Below are positions 35,108-44,477 of a stretch of 64,000 bases of DNA, piece after piece. The stretch's first letter is position 1; each line of letters opens with the position of its first letter. The translations under genes were made by a program, and so were the position numbers. The notes under the pieces were generated by a model, which was not told the origin of the DNA, made no database searches, and was given only the letters and a program-made list of their open reading frames with translations. The stretch spans positions 1-64,000 of the forward strand of contig DBQO01000001.1 in the NCBI GenBank assembly GCA_002305275.1, given 5' to 3'. This DNA comes from Bacteroidales bacterium UBA1392. Its GTDB lineage: Bacteria; Bacteroidota; Bacteroidia; Bacteroidales; UBA932.

Positions 35108-36244
35108 ATGAGAACCAAATTAATTATTATCATCGCTCTGCTTGTGGCCGCTTTTTCATTTCCGGCACAAGCACAAGTAAAAGTAAAGTTAAACGTTAAA
35201 GGGCTTCTGAATACTGTAGTAAAGGAAGCCGAGAAAGCAGCAGAGAGAAAAAAGGAAAAAGAAAAAGAACAAGCAAAGGAACAGGAGCTGACTTCCGAGA
35301 AAGCAGGAACAACTGCAACTGAGAAAACGGAGGCGACGGCAACTGAGAAAATGGAAGCGACGGGATCTGAGGCACCACAAACACCGGAAACTTATGAAAA
35401 ATTAATTATCCCTCTATATTCAGGAAGCAAGATTTGGGATGACTATAAAATCGGTTTTGAAGAGATGCCAGTAATTATTAATGATTCAACAGTTCGAAAT
35501 GTTGAGGGTTATATAAGACGCCTTTTTTGTGCTGCTCCGGAAGGACGTTCTCAACTGGAAGTAAGAAGAAACTACGAAAATGCCATTAAAGAAAGTGGCG
35601 GGTCAATATTGTTTATAAACCGTAATCCACAAGCAATTAGAATAAAGGGTAATAGATTTAAAGATATTTTCTTAAAACACAGGACGAATCGTAATGCTTA
35701 TGATGCTATGGTTTTCCCCGATTATGTAACAGAATACTTGTCAGGAAAGCTAAGCACAACTAATAAAGATGTTTATGTTATAATCGTTGTAGGTCACAAT
35801 GGTAAGTTGCAAAATACATATTATGAGATTATTACCGTAGAAACTGAGCCCATGGCAATGGGAATGGTGACTGCGGCAGATATAGGAGAAGGGCTATCGA
35901 CACTCGGACGCATTCCCATTTATGATATCTTTTTTGATACGGGGCAATCCGAAGTAAAACCGGAGTCTGCCGATGCATTGAAAGCCATTGCCGAATACCT
36001 GAATGCCAATGAAACTCAAAAAGTAGTAATAGTGGGGCATACGGACAACGTAGGTGATTTTGATATGAATATAACTCTGTCACAGGAGCGGGCAAATGCG
36101 GTAATGGAAAAACTGATATCCGAATATGGTGTCAATAGAGAACAACTCAAACCATTCGGCGTAGGTCCCGTTGCACCTATTGCAAGCAACTCCACGGAAG
36201 AGGGCAAAGCCCAAAACAGACGTGTCGAGATAGTAGAACAATAG
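35108..36244 (+). CDS. OmpA family protein
   Basis: 378 residues with a Sec signal peptide (FSFPAQAQ), a very Lys/Glu/Ala/Thr-rich segment (about 40-90) containing TATEKTEATATEK-type repeats, a DUF4892-like central part (YEKLIIPLYSGSKIWDDYK, SGGSILFINRN), and a C-terminal OmpA peptidoglycan-binding domain: YDIFFDTGQSEVKPES, VVIVGHTDNVGDFDMN and LSQERANAVMEKL. It tethers the outer envelope to peptidoglycan. It follows the SUMF1-like gene after 193 bp, so it may have a separate promoter. The repeat-rich linker suggests length variation between strains. Confidence 0.87.
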   Translation: MRTKLIIIIALLVAAFSFPAQAQVKVKLNVKGLLNTVVKEAEKAAERKKEKEKEQAKEQELTSEKAGTTATEKTEATATEKMEATGSEAPQTPETYEKLIIPLYSGSKIWDDYKIGFEEMPVIINDSTVRNVEGYIRRLFCAAPEGRSQLEVRRNYENAIKESGGSILFINRNPQAIRIKGNRFKDIFLKHRTNRNAYDAMVFPDYVTEYLSGKLSTTNKDVYVIIVVGHNGKLQNTYYEIITVETEPMAMGMVTAADIGEGLSTLGRIPIYDIFFDTGQSEVKPESADALKAIAEYLNANETQKVVIVGHTDNVGDFDMNITLSQERANAVMEKLISEYGVNREQLKPFGVGPVAPIASNSTEEGKAQNRRVEIVEQ

Positions 36245-36376
36245 AACGCAATCGTAAGACCGATTAATCATTTGTGGCCTGGGATCTGCTCGTGAGCATT
36301 TCTCCGGCCACTATCATTTCCCTCCCCGCCTGCGGCGCAAACTAATTAAGGATATGCCACATTTGATTAGTGGTTA

Positions 36377-37630
36377 TCATCCCACACTTTCTTTATCCAC
36401 CAGGAAATCGTAGATACTCATAAACATGATACCATCCTCATTCTGATAACGAGGAGTATGGTCGCCTACAATCACAATCTTTTTAAACGAATCGTCAATC
36501 CTCTTTAACGACTGCAATTCCTGATCACGTTTATCATCATCAGGAATGCTTAAGGCTGACTGTATATATGAGCGTTTATATCCTTGATTACACACAAAGT
36601 CCACCTCAAGAACCTTTCTTATATTCTTTCCCTCATCGTCTATTGTATTCCAAATCACCTCACCCACATCCACTGCCATTCCACGACTACGCAACTCGTT
36701 ATAAATAGCATTTTCCATCAAGTGATTTTTCTCCACCTGGCGGAAATTCAGCAATGCGTTTCTGAGACCCAAGTCTTCAAAATAAAACTTTGAAGGAGTA
36801 TCGATATAGCGCTTACCCTTGATGTCATAACGCAAAGCGCGCTCTATGATGAATGCATCCAGCAGGTAATCAAGATAAACCTTTATGGTATCCTGGCTTA
36901 TCTTACTTTTTTTAACCGAACGAAAGGTATCTGCTAATTTTCTCGGATTAGTCAGACCGCCTATATTTGAAGCAAGAGTGCTGATCAGTTCCTCTAGATC
37001 ACCATCAAGTTTAATATTATGTCGCTCCTTAATGTCTTTAAGATAAGTATGCTTAAAAAGTCCCTTTAGATAGGTTATACGTTCTTTATCCGAAGCCATC
37101 GTAATCACTTGAGGTAACCCGCCATAGGTCAAATATTCCACCCACAATTGCTCAATGGGCTCATTTTGGCGTACGCCGCAAACCTCCTGAAAGGATAATG
37201 GATGTACTCGTACTTCAAATCCTCGACCTCGAAACTCAGTAATAATATCTTTTGATAGGAATCGGGCATTTGACCCGGTAACATATATATCTGCGTTTTT
37301 GACCTGAAGATATGAGTTCAGTACATCCTCAAATTCATTCACCAGTTGGACCTCATCCAGCAACACATAATGCATCTTGTCATCGAGTAGTCGGCCGTCA
37401 ATATAATCCAACAATTTGTCCGGATCTCTGAGTTCCTTGTTTCTTCGATCTTCCAGATTAACCTTAATTATATGCTGTTCGTCCACTCCTTCTGCTTTCA
37501 ACGCATCAGAAAACAGATTAAAGAGCAGATAAGATTTACCGGATCTCCTCATACCGGTAATGACCTTGATCATTCCGTTATGCCTCGAGTCCAACAACCG
37601 ATTAAGCAATAAATCACGTTTTATTTCCAT
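36377..37630 (-). CDS. AAA ATPase with DUF4143 domain
   Basis: 417 residues from ATG 37630 (MEIKRDLLLNRLLDSRHNG), the usual start for this family; the ATG at 37660 would sit only a few bases after the predicted transcription start. Walker A GMRRSGKSY, Walker B YVLLDEVQ, then DIYVTGSNARFLSKDI, and a C-terminal DUF4143 nuclease-like domain (FEDLGLRNALLNFR, VLEVDFVCNQGYKRSYIQ). These ATPases are frequent in Bacteroidetes, in high copy, and their role is not settled. It has an almost perfect Bacteroidetes promoter. Confidence 0.88.
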   Translation of the reverse strand: MEIKRDLLLNRLLDSRHNGMIKVITGMRRSGKSYLLFNLFSDALKAEGVDEQHIIKVNLEDRRNKELRDPDKLLDYIDGRLLDDKMHYVLLDEVQLVNEFEDVLNSYLQVKNADIYVTGSNARFLSKDIITEFRGRGFEVRVHPLSFQEVCGVRQNEPIEQLWVEYLTYGGLPQVITMASDKERITYLKGLFKHTYLKDIKERHNIKLDGDLEELISTLASNIGGLTNPRKLADTFRSVKKSKISQDTIKVYLDYLLDAFIIERALRYDIKGKRYIDTPSKFYFEDLGLRNALLNFRQVEKNHLMENAIYNELRSRGMAVDVGEVIWNTIDDEGKNIRKVLEVDFVCNQGYKRSYIQSALSIPDDDKRDQELQSLKRIDDSFKKIVIVGDHTPRYQNEDGIMFMSIYDFLVDKESVG

Positions 37631-37672
37631 TCCATTCGATATTTCTGCGTCTATCCGCAATTATGTCGAATG

Positions 37673-37703
37673 CAAATATAGGAACTTATTTGTGGTATAC
37701 AAA
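37673..37703 (-). promoter_or_regulatory. Promoter of the DUF4143 ATPase gene
   Basis: On the minus strand TTTG (37703-37700), exactly 19 nt, TATATTTG (37680-37673). This is a full match to the Bacteroidetes consensus. Confidence 0.8.
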
Positions 37704-37810
37704 ATATTGATATGAAAATAAAGGTGTATCAATATGCTTGACACCGTATTCTATATAACAGTTTGAAATGCCATTTTGGCCTTTCAAACACAAGAGGTGG
37801 AAGGAGGAAT

Positions 37811-37862
37811 CCCTGTCCACTCGCCGTAGGGGCCCTAGCAAGTCGAAAGGCTTGAAGCTACG
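37811..37862. repeat. Dispersed GC-rich repeat, partial copy
   Basis: The stretch starts CCCTGTCCACTCGCCGTAGG and ends CGAAAGGCTTGAAGCTACG. The same text with few changes occurs at 48320-48369. The rest of the 37704-37991 spacer shows no gene. Confidence 0.7.
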
Positions 37863-37991
37863 ATGGATTTGCGTGAGGAGAAAGATAGGATGTTTCCAAA
37901 CCAAAAGTTTAAAATTAGACATAAAACTATTATAAGTTTACTATTAAAAAAATATATCACTTAAATTGTTATATATACAATAAATATTTTA

Positions 37992-38032
37992 TATCTTTGC
38001 AACAGCTGTAAATTTTACGGCGGTAAAATTTA
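37992..38032 (+). promoter_or_regulatory. -7 box and perfect inverted repeat over the start region of the next ATPase gene
   Basis: TATCTTTG (37992-37999) fits TAnnTTTG. TAAATTTTAC (38009-38018) and GTAAAATTTA (38023-38032) are perfect complements around GGCG, ending four bases before the ATG at 38037. Confidence 0.65.
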
Positions 38033-38036
38033 ACAT

Positions 38037-39383
38037 ATGAAATTCTATAATCGCACTTCAGAAATTGCAGAGTTGCAACAAATAAAAGAAATGGCATATA
38101 ATGACCATTCAAGACTTACTGTAATCACAGGCCGTCGTCGAATAGGTAAGACATCGCTCATACTAAATGCTCTCAAGGAAGAATTAATAGTTTATCTTTT
38201 TGTTGGCAGAAAAAATGAAGCTGATCTGTGTAATGGTTTCTGTGATGATATTGAACGGAGCTTATCTGTTTTCGTTCCTAAAATGCAATCGTTTGTTGAA
38301 GTTTTTCGCTTTCTCTTAGAACAGGGAAAGAGGCAAAAATTCACCTTGGTAATTGACGAATTTCAAGAATTCATAAACATTAACGAGTCGATATTCAGCG
38401 ACATTCAAAACTACTGGGATCAACATAGAACAGAGACACATATAAATTTTATCGTCAGTGGTTCTATTTATTCATTGATGACTAAGATATTTCAGGACAA
38501 GAAAGAGCCGTTATTTGGTCGTGCTGATGCTATGATGAAACTAAAACCTTTTACAACAACAGTATTAAAAGAAATAATGAGAGATTACAGGCAAGACTAC
38601 ACAAATGATGAACTTTTAGCTTTATATACCTATACGGGTGGTGTGCCGAAGTATGTTGAACTATTAGTGGACAATGACGCCCTGACTATTCCAAGAATGA
38701 TAAAATATATATGTCAAAGTGATTCTCCTTTCATTGACGAAGGACGGAATCTGTTAATACAAGAGTTTGGAAGACAATATGGCAATTACTTCTCAATACT
38801 CAATGCGATCTCTTCCGGAAGGAATACGCAGGCTGAAATAGAAACATTCCTGGGTGAGAAAAGTATTGGCGGACATTTAGCAAAACTTGAAAATATGTAC
38901 GAACTCATTAAAAAAACACGCCCTATTTTTGCTAAAAAGGGATCTCAAACGGTTCGATATGAGGTGTCGGATAATTTTTTAAGATTTTGGTTTAGATATA
39001 TTGAACGAAATATAACTCTAATTGAGCTGGGGAATTATAAAGGGTTAGCTCAGATAATAAGTGACGATTACACCACATATTCCGGAAAGACATTGGAACT
39101 ATATTTTAAACAAAAACTACAGGAGAGTTTTGAATATAGGGAAATTGGTTCATGGTGGGATTCTAAAAGGTCTAAAAAAAATGAAGATTCTGAGGAATCT
39201 CGCAATGAGATAGATATTGTCGCCATCAAATTGGACAATAAACGTGCTTTTGTCGCCGAAGTTAAACGGCAGAGGAAAAACTTCAAATCCCAGCTGTTCG
39301 AATCAAAAATTAAGGTACTAAAAAACAAAGTCCTTTATAAGTACCGGATTGATGGGCAATGCCTCGATCTTGATGACATGTAG
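38037..39383 (+). CDS. AAA ATPase with DUF234-type C-terminal domain
   Basis: 448 residues. Walker A GRRRIGKTSL, Walker B LVIDEFQEF and sensor-like INFIVSGSIYSLMTKIF form an archaeal-type ATPase domain. The C-terminal part has a winged-helix (LAKLENMYELIKKTRP), the NFLRFWFRYI motif and a DUF234 nuclease-like fold with NEIDIVAIKLDNKRAFVAEVK (D and ExK). It is a second type of the ATPase family represented at 36377, divergent from it. The start lies directly behind a perfect hairpin, which may control translation. Its biological role is unknown; proximity to restriction genes suggests accessory DNA. Confidence 0.88.
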   Translation: MKFYNRTSEIAELQQIKEMAYNDHSRLTVITGRRRIGKTSLILNALKEELIVYLFVGRKNEADLCNGFCDDIERSLSVFVPKMQSFVEVFRFLLEQGKRQKFTLVIDEFQEFININESIFSDIQNYWDQHRTETHINFIVSGSIYSLMTKIFQDKKEPLFGRADAMMKLKPFTTTVLKEIMRDYRQDYTNDELLALYTYTGGVPKYVELLVDNDALTIPRMIKYICQSDSPFIDEGRNLLIQEFGRQYGNYFSILNAISSGRNTQAEIETFLGEKSIGGHLAKLENMYELIKKTRPIFAKKGSQTVRYEVSDNFLRFWFRYIERNITLIELGNYKGLAQIISDDYTTYSGKTLELYFKQKLQESFEYREIGSWWDSKRSKKNEDSEESRNEIDIVAIKLDNKRAFVAEVKRQRKNFKSQLFESKIKVLKNKVLYKYRIDGQCLDLDDM

Positions 39384-39447
39384 TTGGAGCTTTCTGCGTA
39401 AAACAAAGTGTTGGTTTTTTTGTTTCATTGCAGGGGTGAAATGGTTA

Positions 39448-39828
39448 TTATTTATTCCATTTCGGCAATTGTCCCATTATGTCCATATAGTCTTTTAGCA
39501 TTTCAATGCATTCCTTCTTTTGGTTGTCTTTCCCAGTTGTTACGTACCAATAAACATCAAGGGCATCTGTTCTGTCTTTCAGTAATTGGTATGTCCATCC
39601 AACTTTTCGCGGGTTTTTGTCGTAGTGAAGTCCGTTTACAATTTCGTTGAATAGCCCCCTGGAATTTGAGTAACCAAAATAAACAAGGTCAACTCTCCCG
39701 TTTCGTAATTCAATTACTTTAAAAACGCCATCTTTGTCCTTTGGTGCATTGCAAACTTTTTCTAAGTCATTTTCTGCTTCAAAGAAGAAATGACCACTCT
39801 CTTTATATTTTTTTGGCTCTTGAAACAT
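39448..39828 (-). CDS. Small protein resembling GIY-YIG nucleases
   Basis: 126 residues. GVFKVIELRNGRVDLVYFGYS has the spacing of the GIY and YIG strands of that nuclease fold (G-V-F ... Y-F-G), followed by SRGLFNEIVNG and WTYQLLKDRTDALDVYWYVT, and a final acidic residue-containing helix. I do not recognise a named family and the match is from pattern only. It lies 156 bp downstream of the large MmeI-like gene on the same strand, and convergent with the ATPase gene. A nuclease or accessory role in the restriction system is possible. Confidence 0.6.
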   Translation of the reverse strand: MFQEPKKYKESGHFFFEAENDLEKVCNAPKDKDGVFKVIELRNGRVDLVYFGYSNSRGLFNEIVNGLHYDKNPRKVGWTYQLLKDRTDALDVYWYVTTGKDNQKKECIEMLKDYMDIMGQLPKWNK

Positions 39829-39984
39829 GGTAATCTGTTGTTATGTTGTTTTACGGTCTTTTAGAAATATTGCTGGTTCTGTTCATTCAGATAAATAGGG
39901 CAATTTTGAAATCAAATAAAACGATTGATTACTCTATCATTTCGAGGATATCATCGAAATGATGAATCACTTGCTGCCCACTAT

Positions 39985-42867
39985 TTAGACATGTTTTTTC
40001 CTCTTTTTCGGTTTTGCTTTTGTAAATAAATCGGCGGTGTATTTTTCGTAAAGTCCGAATAAAAATTCCATTCTGTTGGCTTCGCTTGTAAAGGGTTGCG
40101 GACGATAGGCCAAATCAACTGCTTTGTCCAGTTCGTTGTGGGCTTTTACCAATGCTGGTGGCATTGTCAAAGGGTCGTAGAGGTCGGCAAGACTACTTTT
40201 TGGAAATTCCAATCGAGTATCCAGAACCTTTTGAGCTGCTTCTTCTATTGCGGTTATTTGCTTTTCGGTTGGGTTTTCCGGCCAAGGGAAGTTGTTGTAA
40301 ACAATACTTGCAGAATATCTGTAATCACTTTTTAATCTACCACAAATGTATTTTACCCAAGTCATATGCATTTCCGACATTAAAACCCCAAAAAGGTAAA
40401 GTTTAGCACCCTCTATAAATAGACAACTATCACTTACGATAGAGTTTTTGTCAAAAAAGCCCATTGGTATATATTTTCTATTTTCAGATGATACTCTTGG
40501 AATCAAAACATAATCACTTTGGGGCTGTCTGTCTTCACCAAATAAGGTCGGAAAAGATGCAAGTTTTTGTGTTGCTTGTCTCTTGCTTTGCTCTCTTAGT
40601 TTTTTGACATTTTCAATTCTTTCAGTTATAAGTTTAGCATCTTTTAGTTCTGTTGGATTTGCGTTTTTAAGCCATAAACACCAGCGATTATGACCATTAA
40701 GAAATTCGTATGCCGAAATAAAAGGTTTAAAAAACTTTTCTGATTCTGGCTCTTTGGTTACAAACTCCTTTTTTTCTTCATCTGTAAACAAAAAGTTACC
40801 ACCATCATTCGGCATACTTCCAAATGATATTTCCGGCACATTGCAAATAGGTTTTATACGTTTATCAATGAAAATATCTTTTGCATCAACTAAATAAGGA
40901 TTTATGTTCTTAACTTTGATTTCGTGAGGTTCGCCCTTAATATTTTCATACTCGAAAATCCGTTTGTTACCCGTATCAAAATTAGCAAATCCGATTATTA
41001 CAACATGAACGGCAGCTTTACCGCGGGCTTCATTGCTCCATTTAAAGGTTCGGTGGGCGAAATGAATTTTAATATTGTAATGATTAAATAACAAGTTCCA
41101 CAAAACGCCAACTTGTTCACCTTGCGTAATAGAGTTGGTTGAAACAAAAGCTACTTTTGTTGGTGTGTTAGCTATTAGCTGAGCTGCTTTAACATACCAT
41201 GCGGAAACATAATCCAATACGCCGAACCCTTTTACACCCGAAAAGACCCGTTGCATATCCAACTTTTGGTTATGATTTTGCTCCTTCTTGCCTACAAAAG
41301 GCGGATTTCCGAGAATATAATTGAAATGGCTTTTGCCTGAAAATGATTTCGGATAAGCTCCCTCAACAACTTGTACTTTTTTACTGAACACATTCACAGT
41401 ACCGTAATGAGCTACGGGCTCACTTACCATATAAATATTAGTATTATCGGCTTTAATATCAACTACATCTTCTTGGGTAAGCGCAGACCAATCCATTTGA
41501 AGTGCATTTCCAACCCTTATATGAGCCGATTTCATTAGCGGCAAACGAACAAAATATTGTCCGAATTCCTGACTAACCAACATATTCATTTGGTGGTCAA
41601 TCAGCCACATGGCTACTTCGGCAATTCGGGCAGGAAATTCTTCGTACTCTATGCCATAAAATTGGTCAACATTAAGCCAAATAATACTTTCTATTGAGAT
41701 AACTTGCTGTCCTTTGTACAACTCGCGCAAAATTTCCAATTCCAGCAATCTCAATTCCCTGTATGTTATAACCAGAAAATTTCCACAACCGCAGGCAGGG
41801 TCAAGGAATTTGAGCGTACTTAGTTTTTTATGAAATTCCGTTAGTTTGTTTCTATTACCTTTTACACTTTCAAACTCTTTCCAAAGGTCATCGAGGAAAA
41901 GCGGTCTAATTAGTTTTAAAATGTTCGTTTCGCTTGTGTAATGTACTCCAAGATTTCTGCGTTCCTCCGGATTCATTACGCTCTGGAACATTGAACCAAA
42001 AATTGCGGGTGAAATCTTACTCCAATCAATGTAGGTACAATCCAAAAGAGCTTGACGCATTTTGCTATCAAAGCTAGCCATAGGTAGCATTTCCTCAAAT
42101 AGCTTTCCATTAACGTAAGGAAAGGCAGCAATATCCTCATCCAAGGTTGTAAACCTCTTATCTTTAGGTGTATTTAAGACCTGGAAAAGTTCATGCAATT
42201 TTGCCGCAAGGTCGCTTCCATCAATGTTGGTGCGTCTTTCTATGTACTCCTGGAACTGTTTTCTTTCAAAAATGGTGGTGTCTTCAGCAAATAAGCAGAA
42301 CAGCAAACGAACCAGATAAACTTCTAAAGGGTGCCCTACGTAGCCAATTTCTTTTAATCTATCGTGAAGTTTGCCCATTAACTCAGCCGCCTTGATATTT
42401 GCCGGGTCTTCTTCTTTATAAACTTTCTTTTGATAGCCGAGCAAGTAACCGAAATGCCGGACATTTTTTACAAGGTCTTTTAGTTTAAATTCTAATTGCG
42501 TACCATCTTCAAGGTCGTGAAGTCGGAAGTTTTCAAAATCGGAAACAAGAATGTATTTCGGCAATTCGTGTTCCTTTAGGCCGTATGTATACTCTAGTGC
42601 TTGTTGATATGCCTTGTCAAGGTCTTTGCCCCGACTTTTCATTTCAATTAAGATAGTCCCCTTCCATAGCATGTCAATATAGCCCTCTTTGTCATCAAGC
42701 TTTTTAACTCTATGCTCAAAAGTGCCGACTCTTTTACTGCTAATGCCAAAAACATTGAAAAAGTCCACTAAAAAAGGCTGTGCATCTGCTTCTTCTCTTG
42801 AAGCATCAGCCCATTTTTTTGAAAAAATTACTGCTCTTTCCTTTATTTCGTTCCAACTTAGTGCCAT
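39985..42867 (-). CDS. MmeI-like (type IIL/IIG) restriction-modification enzyme
   Basis: A 960-residue single-chain enzyme. The N-terminus has a PD-(D/E)xK nuclease motif: Asp65 (EGYIDML) and Glu75-Met-Lys77 (ILIEMKS). A helical spacer follows, then a gamma-class adenine methyltransferase with motif I LDPACGCGNFL (355-365) and motif IV NPPF (521-524), and a target-recognition part (WCLWLKNANP, YVLIPRVSSENRKYIP). This domain order is that of MmeI-type enzymes, which methylate one strand of a short site and cut about 20 bases away. The nuclease residues are intact, so it is probably active as both restriction and modification enzyme. Its start region shares a 50-bp element with the unrelated dinD-type gene. 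Confidence 0.9.
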   Translation of the reverse strand: MALSWNEIKERAVIFSKKWADASREEADAQPFLVDFFNVFGISSKRVGTFEHRVKKLDDKEGYIDMLWKGTILIEMKSRGKDLDKAYQQALEYTYGLKEHELPKYILVSDFENFRLHDLEDGTQLEFKLKDLVKNVRHFGYLLGYQKKVYKEEDPANIKAAELMGKLHDRLKEIGYVGHPLEVYLVRLLFCLFAEDTTIFERKQFQEYIERRTNIDGSDLAAKLHELFQVLNTPKDKRFTTLDEDIAAFPYVNGKLFEEMLPMASFDSKMRQALLDCTYIDWSKISPAIFGSMFQSVMNPEERRNLGVHYTSETNILKLIRPLFLDDLWKEFESVKGNRNKLTEFHKKLSTLKFLDPACGCGNFLVITYRELRLLELEILRELYKGQQVISIESIIWLNVDQFYGIEYEEFPARIAEVAMWLIDHQMNMLVSQEFGQYFVRLPLMKSAHIRVGNALQMDWSALTQEDVVDIKADNTNIYMVSEPVAHYGTVNVFSKKVQVVEGAYPKSFSGKSHFNYILGNPPFVGKKEQNHNQKLDMQRVFSGVKGFGVLDYVSAWYVKAAQLIANTPTKVAFVSTNSITQGEQVGVLWNLLFNHYNIKIHFAHRTFKWSNEARGKAAVHVVIIGFANFDTGNKRIFEYENIKGEPHEIKVKNINPYLVDAKDIFIDKRIKPICNVPEISFGSMPNDGGNFLFTDEEKKEFVTKEPESEKFFKPFISAYEFLNGHNRWCLWLKNANPTELKDAKLITERIENVKKLREQSKRQATQKLASFPTLFGEDRQPQSDYVLIPRVSSENRKYIPMGFFDKNSIVSDSCLFIEGAKLYLFGVLMSEMHMTWVKYICGRLKSDYRYSASIVYNNFPWPENPTEKQITAIEEAAQKVLDTRLEFPKSSLADLYDPLTMPPALVKAHNELDKAVDLAYRPQPFTSEANRMEFLFGLYEKYTADLFTKAKPKKRKKHV

Positions 42868-42904
42868 GGATTCAACCTCTTATTATTATTCCACATGAAC
42901 TTCC

Positions 42905-42954
42905 ACAAAGTTAACCATAAAAGATTGAACAATATGGGCATAATAGACAATTTT
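42905..42954 (-). promoter_or_regulatory. 50-bp element before the MmeI-like gene, shared with the dinD-type gene
   Basis: This block matches 45361-45410 at 47 of 50 positions. On the minus strand it contains TAACTTTG (TAnnTTTG) close to the start of the gene, preceded by ATTGTTCAATC. Confidence 0.7.
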
Positions 42955-42983
42955 GGCACTAGGGGGTTTGATCACTTCTTTCC

Positions 42984-43092
42984 TACATCCCTATCTACTC
43001 GCCGTAGGTGGCCTAGCAATATTCCCTCTCTCTCCGGGATTTCGTCGCTACGCTCCGACATCCCTCCCCGCCTGCGGCGGGGCGAGGCTAGG
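42984..43092. repeat. Dispersed GC-rich repeat
   Basis: It contains ACATCCCTATCTACTCGCCG and, at 43058-43085, the palindromic core ACATCCCTCCCCGCCTGCGG plus CGGGGCGA. Related copies stand at 36320-36337 (partial), 37811-37862, 45441-45519 and 48254-48370. Confidence 0.75.
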
Positions 43093-43141
43093 AACGAAAT
43101 AAAAATGGCACTCAAGTAACTTTGTGCCATTATTCTGTTTC

Positions 43142-44200
43142 TTATTGTAATTCAGCAAAGTATTTATGTTTTGTTGCCTCGTTCTTCAATAGAATAGTTA
43201 GAACCTTCTCCACAAATTTAATAAGTTCTTGAACATTTAAAATTTGAAATTCCCTAATTGGTTTTCTAAAAAAAAGTAATCGCCAGGCATTTGGGGTTTT
43301 TTCATTATTTAGGTTACTTTCAAATCCTTCATTTTCTAACGCCATTACTAGTTTCTTAAACTCGTTATCAGCTCGAAGTGAAGATTTGTACTCTGGATTA
43401 ACATCAAAGAAAAATGCGATTTCTGGACAGTCTTCCAAAAATGGAATTCCATGATCGCTAGTGTCATAATATAGTGATATTGAACCAAATTGACCATAAG
43501 TTGTTTCTGTTGGTTTTTTTAAACTAAATTCAACACCTTTCCTTCCCCAATTATTTTTGTAGGCACTACTTAAATTACTAAAACCAAACTTACTGAAATC
43601 CAATTCATAAACAAGTGTCTGGAATATACTATTAATTTTCTTGTCAAAGTCTACCTTCAAATAGTCACAATAGAGTTTAATTTCGTCATGATAGATTTCT
43701 CCCAATTCATCGAATTCTCCAGACCTTTTTCCGTAGTCTACAAATTGCTGAACAATCATATTATCTCGATAGTTTTTCTGTAGAAACAATGAAATCTCTT
43801 GCCAAGTCTTGAATATTACTCTGTTGTCTTCTATTTGTTTGATAATGTCAATATCTGATTTTCTAGGCGTAGTAACCAATAACAAGTCATTCTCACCACA
43901 AAGTTTTAGGTGTCCTTTAAGTTGATTGACACCAAGACCAAGTCTATTAGTTTTATTTTCATATAAAACTTTAATTTGACTGTTATCAATAAGTGTAATT
44001 ACAAAGCTACCATCAGGATTTGTTTCACCACCACCATAAACTGTTTCTAAATTTACTAATGGCTTACTTGCTGTCCTTTTATTTGTCAAAAAGTCAAACA
44101 ATGTATTGTCATTGAGTAATTCAATAATTGAGAAAAAATTATAGGTCAATTTATTCTCAGGTTGTTGATACGAGTTTAAAAATATATTTGTTCTCATCAT
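43142..44200 (-). CDS. Unknown protein with PD-(D/E)xK nuclease-like motif
   Basis: 352 residues, family not recognised. Residues 50-95 read NPDGSFVITLIDNSQIKVLY followed by ENKTNRLGLGVNQLKGHLKL. An acidic residue, then E-x-K after a beta strand, then QLxxHL is the pattern of restriction-endonuclease-like folds in defence genes. The remainder has a mixed alpha/beta part with IYHDEIKLYCDYLKVDF and a C-terminal helix. There is no signal peptide. It lies between the MmeI-like gene and the dinD-type gene, codirectional with both, with a spacer of 277 bp upstream that contains an AT-rich promoter region. A DNA-defence role is inferred from motif and context. Confidence 0.65.
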   Translation of the reverse strand: MMRTNIFLNSYQQPENKLTYNFFSIIELLNDNTLFDFLTNKRTASKPLVNLETVYGGGETNPDGSFVITLIDNSQIKVLYENKTNRLGLGVNQLKGHLKLCGENDLLLVTTPRKSDIDIIKQIEDNRVIFKTWQEISLFLQKNYRDNMIVQQFVDYGKRSGEFDELGEIYHDEIKLYCDYLKVDFDKKINSIFQTLVYELDFSKFGFSNLSSAYKNNWGRKGVEFSLKKPTETTYGQFGSISLYYDTSDHGIPFLEDCPEIAFFFDVNPEYKSSLRADNEFKKLVMALENEGFESNLNNEKTPNAWRLLFFRKPIREFQILNVQELIKFVEKVLTILLKNEATKHKYFAELQ

Positions 44201-44477
44201 GTATAATTTTGATTATTGACAATTATCCCTAACATCGAATTTTACATCAAAAATACCATTATTTACTCAATATTTTATCGTCAGTCACCTAAAGAACAGC
44301 CCTAAATATGACAGAATTATAACATTAGTGCTAATAATGTGGGAAAAATCACATTTTTAGTACTAATAAAGTGGAAAAAATCACCGTATTTTTATTAACA
44401 ATAGTTTTCAAGTCTGATTTTTGAACTTTTATCAGGTTTTTCTTAATTTAAGTGTAGACCTAGTTCAGGACTTGACA

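Noticed and set aside
37686..37922. Leftward 78-codon frame between the two ATPase genes
   Set aside because: It consists largely of the dispersed repeat and promoter DNA; the same repeat gives similar frames at 48177-48389.
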